NCBI GenBank assembly: GCA_903934275.1
Contig: CAIZNF010000662.1
Span: forward strand, 1 to 5,201
DNA: 5,201 nt
Reading direction: 5' to 3'
Source: an uncultured Nitrosomonadales bacterium
GTDB taxonomy: Bacteria > Pseudomonadota > Gammaproteobacteria > Burkholderiales > Gallionellaceae
Position numbers and translations under genes: made by a program. Positions within the stretch are counted from its first letter, which is position 1; each line of letters starts with the position of its first letter. Under the pieces are notes generated by a model, which saw only the letters and a list, made by a program, of their open reading frames with translations, searched no databases and was not told where the DNA came from. Shown here in pieces: positions 1-5,155 of the stretch.

Positions 1-23
1 CGTGCGAATGAATTCGCACCTAC
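1..23. repeat. Right half of a REP-pair (BIME-like) element, cut by the window edge
   Basis: A perfect hairpin with 8-bp arms GTGCGAAT (2-9) and ATTCGCAC (12-19) and a 2-nt loop is followed directly by CTAC (20-23). This is the same arrangement as the right half of the complete element at 5098-5155. Positions 1-25 are identical to 5133-5157. The left half, which should begin with GTAG, would lie outside the window. The palindrome is seen directly; the REP/BIME name is inferred from the architecture. Confidence 0.75.
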
Positions 24-40
24 AAACCCGTCAACTGCGT

Positions 41-89
41 TTTTTAGTCACTTACAAGTTAAATGATGTCAAAACGTGACAAGAATCTT
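41..89 (+). repeat. Diverged repeat, copy 1 (upstream of the hydrolase)
   Basis: This AT-rich stretch aligns with 3723-3770 at about 37 of 49 columns with a single one-base gap. Both copies contain TTTTTAGTC, TTAC, AAATGA, AAAA, TGA and AGAAT in the same order. Both lie just upstream of a REP pair, which in turn lies upstream of a gene. This copy also contains two small palindromes, TGTCA-N5-TGACA (67-81) and ACAAGA-A-TCTTGT (79-91), which are not kept in the other copy. It could be a duplicated upstream region, a shared promoter segment or an old repeat; its function is unknown. Confidence 0.5.
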
Positions 90-129
90 GTGTTTATTTA
101 ATTTTAACAATGGGTTGATGCATCATTGC

Positions 130-210
130 GTAGGTTGGGCAAAGCGTAGCGTGCCCAACGAACGAAGATGCCTTTTTTAATGTTGGGCACACTACGCTTT
201 GCCAACCTAC
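130..210. repeat. REP-pair (BIME-like) element with GTTGGGC core
   Basis: GTAG (130-133) is followed by a hairpin with arms GTTGGGCA (134-141) and TGCCCAAC (152-159). A 22-nt spacer leads to a second copy in reverse orientation (182-206) and terminal CTAC (207-210). The two halves are near-perfect inverted repeats of each other (129-159 against 182-211), with one extra G in the left arm and one mismatch, so the unit can also fold into one long hairpin. This GTTGGGC/GCCCAAC type is a common intergenic repeat in proteobacterial genomes. There is no coding support for this stretch. Confidence 0.8.
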
Positions 211-211
211 G

Positions 212-385
212 GCAAGACAGCTTCACCTTTTTGGTTCCGGTTCGCCCGACCTGGGTTATCCAGCTGAGCCACCCCGGAGGATGGAAGATAAAAAACTTAA
301 AACAATTTTGCAGCGCACCGTTGGCTCCGGCTTGCCGTGATTCCGCTGACACAGCGTTGAGGCTCCAACAGAGCGCGGTGGTGTC
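212..385. other. Gene-free leader before the hydrolase, with a minus-strand tRNA-like fragment
   Basis: I see no supported gene here; open frames on both strands run through the repeats and look accidental. On the minus strand, 257-269 reads GCTCAGCTGGATA, which is the tRNA D-arm consensus (residues 10 to 21), preceded by a G-rich acceptor-like stretch (270-278). The 3' half of the D-stem does not pair, and no anticodon or T-arm can be placed, so this is not a working tRNA. ACAATTTTG (302-310) and TCCGGCTTGC (327-336) recur in the same order upstream of potA (3823-3831 and 3834-3843). I cannot assign a convincing promoter for the hydrolase. Confidence 0.4.
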
Positions 386-1225
386 ATGCGCATGATGTGG
401 CATGTGCTGGGTATTTTGCTCGCAGCCTATGGTGGGCTTGCGCTGTTGCTATTTATTTTTCAGTCGCGTCTGGTTTTCTATCCTGAAACCGGGCGCGAAC
501 TCATCTCCACGCCTGCCCGGATTGGCTTGCCATACGAAGACCTCCACCTGAAAACTTCTGACGGCATCAGCTTGCATGGCTGGTATATCCCAGCTGCTCA
601 GTCGCGCGGCACGGTGCTGTTCTTGCACGGCAACGCGGGGAATATTTCTCATCGGCTCGATTCGGTGCAAATGTTTCATCGCTTGGGCTACAGCACGCTG
701 ATTTTCGATTATCGGGGCTATGGGCACAGCGGGGGTACACCCACCGAGCAGGGTACCTATCGCGATGCCGAGGCCGCATGGCGCTATCTGACCGAACAGC
801 GGAGCATCCCTTCTTGCCGCATTGTGTTGTTCGGCGAATCGCTGGGCGGCGCAGTTGCAGCATGGTTGGCCGCACGTCAAAAACCGGCTGCGATTGTGAT
901 CGCTTCCGGCTTCACTTCCGTGCCCGATCTGGGGCAGCGCATCTATCCATATCTCCCGGTGCGGTGGCTGGCGCACATCCATTACGATACGCGGGAAAGC
1001 TTGCAATCTGTTGCCGCGCCTGTGCTGATCGCTCATAGCCCCGAAGATGAAATCATTCCATTCGAGCACGGGCGTGCGCTCTTTGCCGCAGCTAATTCGC
1101 CCAAACAGTTCCTTGAACTTGGCGGCGGACATAACGACGGCTTTATTTTTATGCGTGAAGCGTGGGTCAAGATGCTGGGGGATTTTCTCGGAAAACAGAT
1201 GAATGTGGCTTGTGGGCGCGTTTAA
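386..1225 (+). CDS. Membrane-anchored alpha/beta hydrolase, BEM46/YfhR-like
   Basis: A 279-residue serine hydrolase of the alpha/beta fold; the substrate is not predictable from sequence. Residues 6-26 form one hydrophobic helix without a clear signal-peptidase site, so the protein is probably anchored in the inner membrane by its N-terminus. HGNAGN (81-86) supplies the oxyanion-hole loop. GESLGG (150-155) is the nucleophile elbow with Ser152. Asp221 in the SPEDEIIPF segment (218-226) and His249 in GGGHND (246-251) complete the triad. FDYRGYGHSGG (107-117) is typical of the BEM46/YfhR branch, and the length fits intact family members. The start is the first ATG after an in-frame TGA at 347-349. 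No good Shine-Dalgarno is visible, and the ATGs at 392 and 395 are alternatives. It is separated by REP repeats and about 290 nt from its neighbours, so it is probably transcribed alone. The fold and triad are clear; the physiological role is unknown. Confidence 0.9.
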   Translation: MRMMWHVLGILLAAYGGLALLLFIFQSRLVFYPETGRELISTPARIGLPYEDLHLKTSDGISLHGWYIPAAQSRGTVLFLHGNAGNISHRLDSVQMFHRLGYSTLIFDYRGYGHSGGTPTEQGTYRDAEAAWRYLTEQRSIPSCRIVLFGESLGGAVAAWLAARQKPAAIVIASGFTSVPDLGQRIYPYLPVRWLAHIHYDTRESLQSVAAPVLIAHSPEDEIIPFEHGRALFAAANSPKQFLELGGGHNDGFIFMREAWVKMLGDFLGKQMNVACGRV

Positions 1226-1389
1226 CTCGGATGCTTCATGAATATCCGGGCTAATACTCTGTCAGGGAAACACTGACGGAAAAATTTCTCATCCACCTAC
1301 ACCAAAATCAGACAAACACCGACACGCTCGCCGCGCATATTGTGGCACAGTGAAAAAGTAGGCAGATTGATGCGTCGGTATCGTACCTT

Positions 1390-1437
1390 ACGGGCATGGC
1401 GAGAACCGCACCTGATAATGAACCTTGCCATGCCCGT
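1390..1437. repeat. Strong inverted repeat (14-bp stem) upstream of the three-gene operon
   Basis: ACGGGCATGGCGAG (1390-1403) pairs with CTTGCCATGCCCGT (1424-1437) across a 20-nt loop. This gives 13 Watson-Crick pairs and one G-U. Only TTT follows on the + strand before a C-rich run, so it is a poor intrinsic terminator. It might be an RNA leader structure, an operator, or part of a repeat. It lies 165 nt after the hydrolase stop and 80 nt before the ATPase start. Confidence 0.6.
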
Positions 1438-1439
1438 TT

Positions 1440-1474
1440 CCCCCTCCCCAACCCTCCCCCAGAGGGAGAGGGGC
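1440..1474. repeat. CT-rich / GA-rich intergenic palindromic repeat
   Basis: A C/T-rich half is followed by a G/A-rich half. CCCCTC (1441-1446) can pair with GAGGGG (1468-1473), and CCCTC (1452-1456) with GAGGG (1462-1466). Repeats of this CCCTC...GAGGG kind are common between genes in proteobacteria. Read in the frame of the downstream ATPase it gives a proline-rich PSPRGRG peptide, which argues that this segment is not coding and supports the later ATG at 1518. Confidence 0.55.
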
Positions 1475-1502
1475 GAACGAATCGCTGCGCGAGTTTCACG
1501 TT

Positions 1503-1508
1503 AAAAGG
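1503..1508 (+). promoter_or_regulatory. Likely ribosome binding site for the ABC-type ATPase
   Basis: AAAAGG lies 9 nt before the ATG at 1518. It is a modest Shine-Dalgarno match. It helps choose this start over the in-frame TTG at 1425, whose extension would translate the inverted repeat and the CT-rich repeat. Confidence 0.5.
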
Positions 1509-1517
1509 TTAGTTGAC

Positions 1518-2321
1518 ATGGAAATCAGGAAAATCACCATTCTCGGTGGCTTTGGAAGAGGCGGAGAAAAAGAGCAGGTTGAACAGGTTGACCTTGAAAT
1601 GGGCGACCTGCTCAGTATCGTCGGCGCGACCGGTTCGGGGAAGACCGCGCTGATCAACGATATCGGCTTGTTTGCCGCTGAGGATACGCCCTCCATGAGG
1701 CGCATCCTCATCAACGATGTCGCGCCGGCAGAAGAATTTCTGGATGACCCGGCCAAAAACCCCATCGCACTGATTACCCAGCACACCGGGTTTCTCTCCG
1801 ATGTAACGGTCGCCAATTTTCTCGATATTCACGCCAGGATAAGGAAGCGGGAAAACCGCGATGCGATGGTTGCCGACATTCTGGAATTCGCCAACCAGAT
1901 CACCGGCGAGCCGATTATTCTCGACAGCGCCATGACCGAATTATCGGGCGGACAAAGCCGCGCACTGCTGATCGCGGATGCGGTGATTATCGGCAACTCT
2001 CCCATTATCCTGCTGGATGAAATCGAGAACGCAGGCATCAACCTGACGCGCGCGCTGGAGATGCTGCGGAAATATGAAAAGATTTTTGTCTTTGTCACCC
2101 ACGATCCGAGAATCACCCTGTCCTCAGACTACCGCATCGTGATGAAGGGCGGGGCGATGCAGGATGCGATAACCACCAGTCCGGAAGAAAAACGTATCGG
2201 CGAGAAGGTCACCGAAATGGACAAGATTATTGCAGGCCTGCGCGACAGAATCAGTTCCGGGGAGCGCATGCTGGAAAAAGAATTCCAGTCCGTCATGGAT
2301 GTGGTTTGGCTGACACAATAA
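1518..2321 (+). CDS. Stand-alone ABC-type ATPase, first gene of a three-gene operon
   Basis: A 267-residue soluble nucleotide-binding protein of the ABC superfamily. Visible motifs are Walker A GATGSGKT (36-43), Q-loop Gln88, ABC signature LSGGQ (142-146), Walker B IILLDE (163-168) and switch histidine His195 in FVTHDP (192-197). After Walker B comes IENAGIN instead of the transporter-type D-loop SALD. The last 50 or so residues are charged and helical in character. No transmembrane segment is present, and no permease or solute-binding protein is encoded in the operon. This argues for a non-transport role, as in SufC or the methanogen AtwA (component A2) type of ABC ATPase; that comparison is about class only and is not an identification. 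The GTPase starts 16 nt downstream, and the Fe-S protein follows it. The ATG at 1518 is chosen over a TTG at 1425. The ATPase call is firm; the pathway is unknown. Confidence 0.88.
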   Translation: MEIRKITILGGFGRGGEKEQVEQVDLEMGDLLSIVGATGSGKTALINDIGLFAAEDTPSMRRILINDVAPAEEFLDDPAKNPIALITQHTGFLSDVTVANFLDIHARIRKRENRDAMVADILEFANQITGEPIILDSAMTELSGGQSRALLIADAVIIGNSPIILLDEIENAGINLTRALEMLRKYEKIFVFVTHDPRITLSSDYRIVMKGGAMQDAITTSPEEKRIGEKVTEMDKIIAGLRDRISSGERMLEKEFQSVMDVVWLTQ

Positions 2322-2337
2322 GAATTAGGAGCTCATC

Positions 2338-3033
2338 ATGAAACTCATCATGTGCGCAGGCCCTCCCACCAGCGGCAAGACCACCGTGCTGCGGCAGGTT
2401 GTGCGCAGGCTTCTGAAAAAGGGAAGCCGCCTCGCTTATCTCAAGATCGATGTCCAGTTCGCGGATGAGGATGAATTGTTTCGCAACGAATTTTCCATCC
2501 CCGCAAAGAAAATTTATTCAGGCGACCTGTGCCCGGATCACGCCAGCGTGCTGGTGCTGGGGGACGCGGTGAAATGGGCCGAAGAGGAGGGCGCGGACTT
2601 GATCGTCGAAACCGCCGGATTGTGCCTGCGCTGCGCGCCTTACATCGTGGGTTCGCTCGGCATCGTCGTGCTGGAGGCCACCAGCGGCATGAATCTGCCG
2701 CGCAAGATCGGAGCCATGCTCACACTCGCGGACATTGCCGTAGTGACCAAGATTGATTTGGTATCTCAGGCGGAAAGGGAGGTATTCCGCGCCAATATCA
2801 TTGATGCTGCCCAGATCGACGTGCTGGAGGCGGATGCCCTGCGCGGCATCGGCATAGACCGTTTGGTGCGCAGGATAGAGCGGGCGGAGGACGTAACCAT
2901 GCCGCTCATGCTCAAGGGCAGCCCGCCCGTGGCAACCTGCACCATCTGCGCAGGCAAGAAAAATATCGGATGGGAGCATCACTTCGGGGTGTTGCGCAAA
3001 TTGGATACGGACCTGTTCTACCGAGGCGAATAA
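2338..3033 (+). CDS. P-loop GTPase of the HypB/UreG/CobW type (SIMIBI class)
   Basis: A 231-residue protein with Walker A GPPTSGKTT (8-16), an acidic strand ending IVETAG (89-94) in the switch/Walker B position, and TKID (137-140) as the guanine-specificity motif. These place it with the metallochaperone GTPases that help load Ni, Co or Zn into enzymes. Cysteines are clustered in a way that suggests metal or cluster binding: Cys65 in SGDLC, Cys96 and Cys99 in LCLRC, and a C-terminal CTIC (201-204). HypB's N-terminal metal motif and the CobW GCxCC motif are not present in standard form, so it is not simply one of those proteins. AGGAG (2327-2331) lies 6 nt before the ATG, a strong ribosome binding site. 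The stop overlaps the next start (TAATG). The family call is good; the metal and the target are unknown. Confidence 0.85.
   Translation: MKLIMCAGPPTSGKTTVLRQVVRRLLKKGSRLAYLKIDVQFADEDELFRNEFSIPAKKIYSGDLCPDHASVLVLGDAVKWAEEEGADLIVETAGLCLRCAPYIVGSLGIVVLEATSGMNLPRKIGAMLTLADIAVVTKIDLVSQAEREVFRANIIDAAQIDVLEADALRGIGIDRLVRRIERAEDVTMPLMLKGSPPVATCTICAGKKNIGWEHHFGVLRKLDTDLFYRGE
3023..3026 (+). promoter_or_regulatory. Ribosome binding site fixing the start of the Fe-S protein
   Basis: GAGG lies 6 nt before the ATG at 3033, inside the last codons of the GTPase gene. The ATG shares its A with the TAA stop (TAATG), an arrangement typical of translational coupling. This favours 3033 over an upstream ATG at 2970 and over the in-frame ATG at 3045. 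Confidence 0.6.
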
Positions 3034-3692
3034 TGGGCATCCTAATGCAAGATAACATCAGCAAAATATTGGAGTCACTGCCGGAAAAAAACTGCGGACA
3101 GTGTGGCTTCAAAACCTGCGCCGAACTGGCGGCGTTTGCCGCCTCGAATCAGGACGCGCTGAAGCGCTGCATTCATCTGGAAAAGCCATCGACTATCGCA
3201 GAAAAATTCTGGCCCATCACAGAGGAAATTACATGGATTGATGCGCTGGGTAGAGGATATGAATTTATCCTTGAGCAGTTCCCGGATGATCCGGGGCCGC
3301 GCGAAACCATCGCTCCGCTCAACTCGGGCAACGTCGAAAAATTTGCCGTTAAAAAGGGCGATGTCCTGTATGGGCGGCCTTCGCTGGTTGGCTGCCCGGT
3401 CACCCATGTGGGAGTGGTGGTCGAAGAGCCTGACTATCTCAACGGTGCAATCACATGGTGCGTTGTGGGGCCCTTAGCCGCAAGAGAGCAAGGCCGTGAA
3501 ATCGGCTATTACCAGATCATCGCCTACGATGGACTGGTACGGCATAGCCGGGAAGAGCTCCAGATCGGCAGGCGTTACTATTTTCTGCCGCGCACCTGTG
3601 TGTTGCTGTCGAGACATTCAGGTTTGATCAGCGCCCTTGCGAAACGCGGAGATGCAACGCGGGTGCGATTAGAGGGTATCTGGATAAGTTAG
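3033..3692 (+). CDS. Protein with N-terminal 4Fe-4S domain and unrecognised C-terminal domain
   Basis: A 219-residue soluble protein. Residues 8-50 carry Cys21, Cys24, Cys29 and Cys46 in the pattern C-x2-C-x4-C-x16-C, with NCGQCGFKTC at 20-29. This matches the small four-cysteine Fe-S domain (Pfam 'FeS', PF04060) seen in RnfB and in corrinoid Fe-S protein subunits of the acetyl-CoA pathway, and it should bind one [4Fe-4S] cluster. Residues 55-219 form a second domain I do not recognise; it contains GRPSLVGCPVTHVGVVV (114-130) and further cysteines at 121, 143 and 189. It has no membrane segment. It is the last gene of the trio and overlaps the GTPase stop by one base. The cluster could supply electrons or act as scaffold for a metallocentre handled by the ATPase and GTPase; that role is inferred. 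Confidence 0.85.
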   Translation: MGILMQDNISKILESLPEKNCGQCGFKTCAELAAFAASNQDALKRCIHLEKPSTIAEKFWPITEEITWIDALGRGYEFILEQFPDDPGPRETIAPLNSGNVEKFAVKKGDVLYGRPSLVGCPVTHVGVVVEEPDYLNGAITWCVVGPLAAREQGREIGYYQIIAYDGLVRHSREELQIGRRYYFLPRTCVLLSRHSGLISALAKRGDATRVRLEGIWIS

Positions 3693-3706
3693 CGAGTATC
3701 CATTTT
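3681..3706 (+). terminator. Weak terminator-like hairpin at the end of the trio
   Basis: TGGATA (3681-3686) pairs with TATCCA (3697-3702) over a 10-nt loop, and TTTT follows (3703-3706). The stem is only 6 bp, AT-rich, and overlaps the last codons of the Fe-S protein, so it may be a poor or non-functional terminator. The REP pair 80 nt further on may contribute to 3'-end formation or mRNA stability. Confidence 0.25.
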
Positions 3707-3722
3707 GCAATGTTCTGCCGCA

Positions 3723-3770
3723 TTTTTAGTCTTTTACCAGTCAAATGAGATTAAAAATGAAGAGAATTTT
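3723..3770 (+). repeat. Diverged repeat, copy 2 (upstream of potA)
   Basis: This stretch aligns with 41-89 at about three quarters identity with one single-base gap. As with copy 1, a REP pair follows and then a gene. The flank after the REP pair also shares ACAATTTTG and TCCGGCTTGC with the hydrolase leader, in the same order. A common origin of the two upstream regions is possible. Confidence 0.5.
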
Positions 3771-3780
3771 CAACGAAACC

Positions 3781-3824
3781 GTAGGGTGGGCTCTGCCCAC
3801 CATGTCGGGCAGAGCCCGACTTAC
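3781..3824. repeat. REP-pair (BIME-like) element upstream of potA
   Basis: GTAG (3781-3784) is followed by the hairpin GGTGGGC-TCT-GCCCACC (3785-3801). Two spacer bases lead to a second hairpin, GTCGGGC-AGA-GCCCGAC (3804-3820), and then TTAC (3821-3824), a one-base variant of CTAC. GGGCTCTGCCC (3788-3798) and GGGCAGAGCCC (3807-3817) are exact reverse complements, so the two halves can also pair with each other. Confidence 0.8.
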
Positions 3825-3870
3825 AATTTTGATTCCGGCTTGCATGGCTTAGGTTAAATCGGATAAATCA

Positions 3871-4956
3871 ATGACTCAACTCGAAATCAGGAACGTCACA
3901 CGCCGCTTCGGTGATTTTGTCGCGATAGACAGTATCAGTCTGAAAATTGAGGCGGGTGAGTTCTTCACTCTGCTCGGTCCTTCCGGCTGCGGAAAAACCT
4001 CAATCTTGCGCATGATCGCCGGTTTCGATTTGCCCGATGCCGGGCAGATACTGCTGGACGGTAAGGATATCGCCGACACGCCGCCCGAACAGCGCCCGGT
4101 GCGTACCGTGTTTCAGAGTTACGCGCTGTTTCCGCACATGACGGTGGCCCAAAACATCGCCTTTCCGCTCAAGATGGCGCGCACTACACCGAATGAAATC
4201 CGCCAGCGCACGCAAGAGACGCTAAAGCAGATGCGTCTCACCGATAAGGCAGAAAATTACCCGCGTGAACTCTCCGGTGGTCAACAGCAACGCGTGGCGC
4301 TGGGGCGCGCGCTGGTCAGCCGTCCGCGCGTGCTGTTGCTGGATGAACCGCTGGCCGCACTGGACGCAAAATTGCGCGAGGAAATGCAGATCGAGCTGAT
4401 CAATCTGCAACGCGATGTGGGCATTACGTTCATATTCGTCACCCATGCGCAGGACGAGGCGCTGGCCTTGTCGCACCGCATCGCGGTAATGCGCCAGGGG
4501 CGTGTCGAGCAAGTGGACGAGCCTGCGAAATTGTATGGCTTCCCCAAGAGCCGCTTCGTCGCCGATTTTATCGGCCACATCAATATGCTGGATGCGCAGG
4601 TGCTGGAAGCGGCGCACGGACATTCGCGTTTGGACATTTCTGGTCTGGGTGAAATTACCGCACCACCTGTCGCCGATGTAGCGGTTGGCTGCAAGGGCGC
4701 GTTCGCCATCCGCCCGGAACAGGTGCGCATCGGTATCCACAGCGAGGTGGCGGAACTGAAAAACCACTTTTCCGGCGAAGTACGCAATCTGCTGTATTGC
4801 GGTGATGTCACGGTGTACAAGGTGCAGATTGCCGGAGGCCGGATGATCGAGGCGCTGTTGCCCAATTCCGCGCAGGGGCGCGCCGAGTTGTTCGAGGTGG
4901 GCGATACAGTGAAAGTGGGGTGGCGTCACGACGCGGGAGTTTTTTTGCATGAGTAA
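3871..4956 (+). CDS. potA: Spermidine/putrescine-type ABC transporter ATP-binding protein PotA
   Basis: A 361-residue ATPase subunit expected to drive polyamine uptake at the inner membrane together with PotB, PotC and PotD. Motifs: Walker A GPSGCGKT (36-43), Q-loop Gln82 in VFQSYALFPHMTV (80-92), signature LSGGQQQRVALGRAL (134-148), Walker B VLLLDEP (154-160), D-loop ALD (163-165) and switch His192. FIGHINML (233-240) after the ATPase domain closely follows E. coli PotA (FIGEINM), and residues of about 270-355 form the TOBE regulatory domain. The length is normal for the family. The Shine-Dalgarno is weak (GGATAAA just before the ATG). The usual potB does not follow: an ATG overlapping the stop opens a frame that closes after 42 codons inside REP repeats. 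Related Fe(III) and sulfate ATPases (FbpC, CysA) are less likely, given the PotA-type linker and length. Confidence 0.88.
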   Translation: MTQLEIRNVTRRFGDFVAIDSISLKIEAGEFFTLLGPSGCGKTSILRMIAGFDLPDAGQILLDGKDIADTPPEQRPVRTVFQSYALFPHMTVAQNIAFPLKMARTTPNEIRQRTQETLKQMRLTDKAENYPRELSGGQQQRVALGRALVSRPRVLLLDEPLAALDAKLREEMQIELINLQRDVGITFIFVTHAQDEALALSHRIAVMRQGRVEQVDEPAKLYGFPKSRFVADFIGHINMLDAQVLEAAHGHSRLDISGLGEITAPPVADVAVGCKGAFAIRPEQVRIGIHSEVAELKNHFSGEVRNLLYCGDVTVYKVQIAGGRMIEALLPNSAQGRAELFEVGDTVKVGWRHDAGVFLHE

Positions 4957-5077
4957 TCCTATTTCTCCTTCGGGTGGGAAGCAATTTGTAGGTCGGGCTG
5001 TGCCCGACAGCTATGCCTGGCGGGTAGAACCCGCCCTACGTTATTGCACTATTGAAATGGAAATTGGTTTGATCTAA
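4949..5077 (+). pseudogene. Possible potB start remnant interrupted by a REP pair (42 codons)
   Basis: An ATG at 4949 overlaps the potA stop, as potB often does in pot operons, and opens MSNPISPSGGKQF. Codon 14 onward is translated REP repeat, because GTAG begins at 4988 immediately after codon 13. The frame closes at TAA 5075-5077. No PotB-like transmembrane sequence is present. It may be the leftover beginning of a lost permease gene, or a chance frame created by the common ATGAGTAA ending. It is unlikely to be a functional gene. Confidence 0.25.
4988..5039. repeat. REP-pair (BIME-like) element downstream of potA
   Basis: GTAG (4988-4991), hairpin GTCGGGC-TGT-GCCCGAC (4992-5008), a 10-nt spacer, hairpin GGCGGGT-AGA-ACCCGCC (5019-5035), and CTAC (5036-5039). 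The 7-bp stems and 3-nt loops are the same design as the element at 3781-3824, and the GTCGGGC core is shared with its second hairpin. It may act as a 3' stabiliser or terminator for potA mRNA. Confidence 0.8.
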
Positions 5078-5097
5078 AAACAGCAGTTGAGGTGTAT

Positions 5098-5155
5098 GTA
5101 GGGGCGAATTTATTCGCCCGAACAATGGGTTGCGTGCGAATGAATTCGCACCTAC
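5098..5155. repeat. REP-pair (BIME-like) element with GCGAAT core
   Basis: GTAG (5098-5101), hairpin GGGCGAAT-TT-ATTCGCCC (5102-5119), a 14-nt spacer, hairpin GTGCGAAT-GA-ATTCGCAC (5134-5151), and CTAC (5152-5155). The stems are 8 bp with 2-nt loops, unlike the 7/3 design of its neighbour. TGGGTTGC (5126-5133) and GCAACCCA (5160-5167) form an extra 8-bp stem around the second hairpin. The spacer's AACAATGGGTTG (5121-5132) also occurs at 106-117. Positions 5133-5157 equal 1-25 exactly. Confidence 0.8.

Noticed and set aside
104..403. Long minus-strand frame before the hydrolase (and the plus-strand frame 168-395)
   Set aside because: Both run through a REP pair and its palindromes, have no ribosome binding site or recognisable domain, and overlap each other.
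449..1132. Minus-strand 227-codon frame inside the hydrolase gene
   Set aside because: Shadow frame of a clearly coding alpha/beta hydrolase with an intact catalytic triad; no domain or start signal. The same applies to the 154-codon frame at 2518-2982 and the 242- and 194-codon frames within potA.
1259..1279. Hairpin GTCAG/CTGAC after the hydrolase as a terminator
   Set aside because: The stem has only five firm pairs and is followed by A residues, not a T run.
1425..1517. N-terminal extension of the ABC ATPase from a TTG at 1425
   Set aside because: It would translate the inverted repeat and the CT-rich palindrome into a proline-rich peptide unlike any ATPase N-terminus; the ATG at 1518 gives a normal ABC start and has a plausible ribosome binding site.
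1513..1541. TTGACA at 1513-1518 as a sigma-70 -35 box
   Set aside because: It includes the ATPase start codon, and the correctly spaced position downstream (ACCATT) is not a -10 box.
2970..3032. Upstream ATG for the Fe-S protein at 2970
   Set aside because: It overlaps the GTPase gene by over 60 bases and adds residues that do not look like part of the Fe-S domain; TAATG at 3033 with GAGG 6 nt upstream is much better.
3829..3859. TTGATT ... TTAAAT as a potA promoter
   Set aside because: Both boxes are poor and the spacer is 19 nt; too weak to list as a feature.
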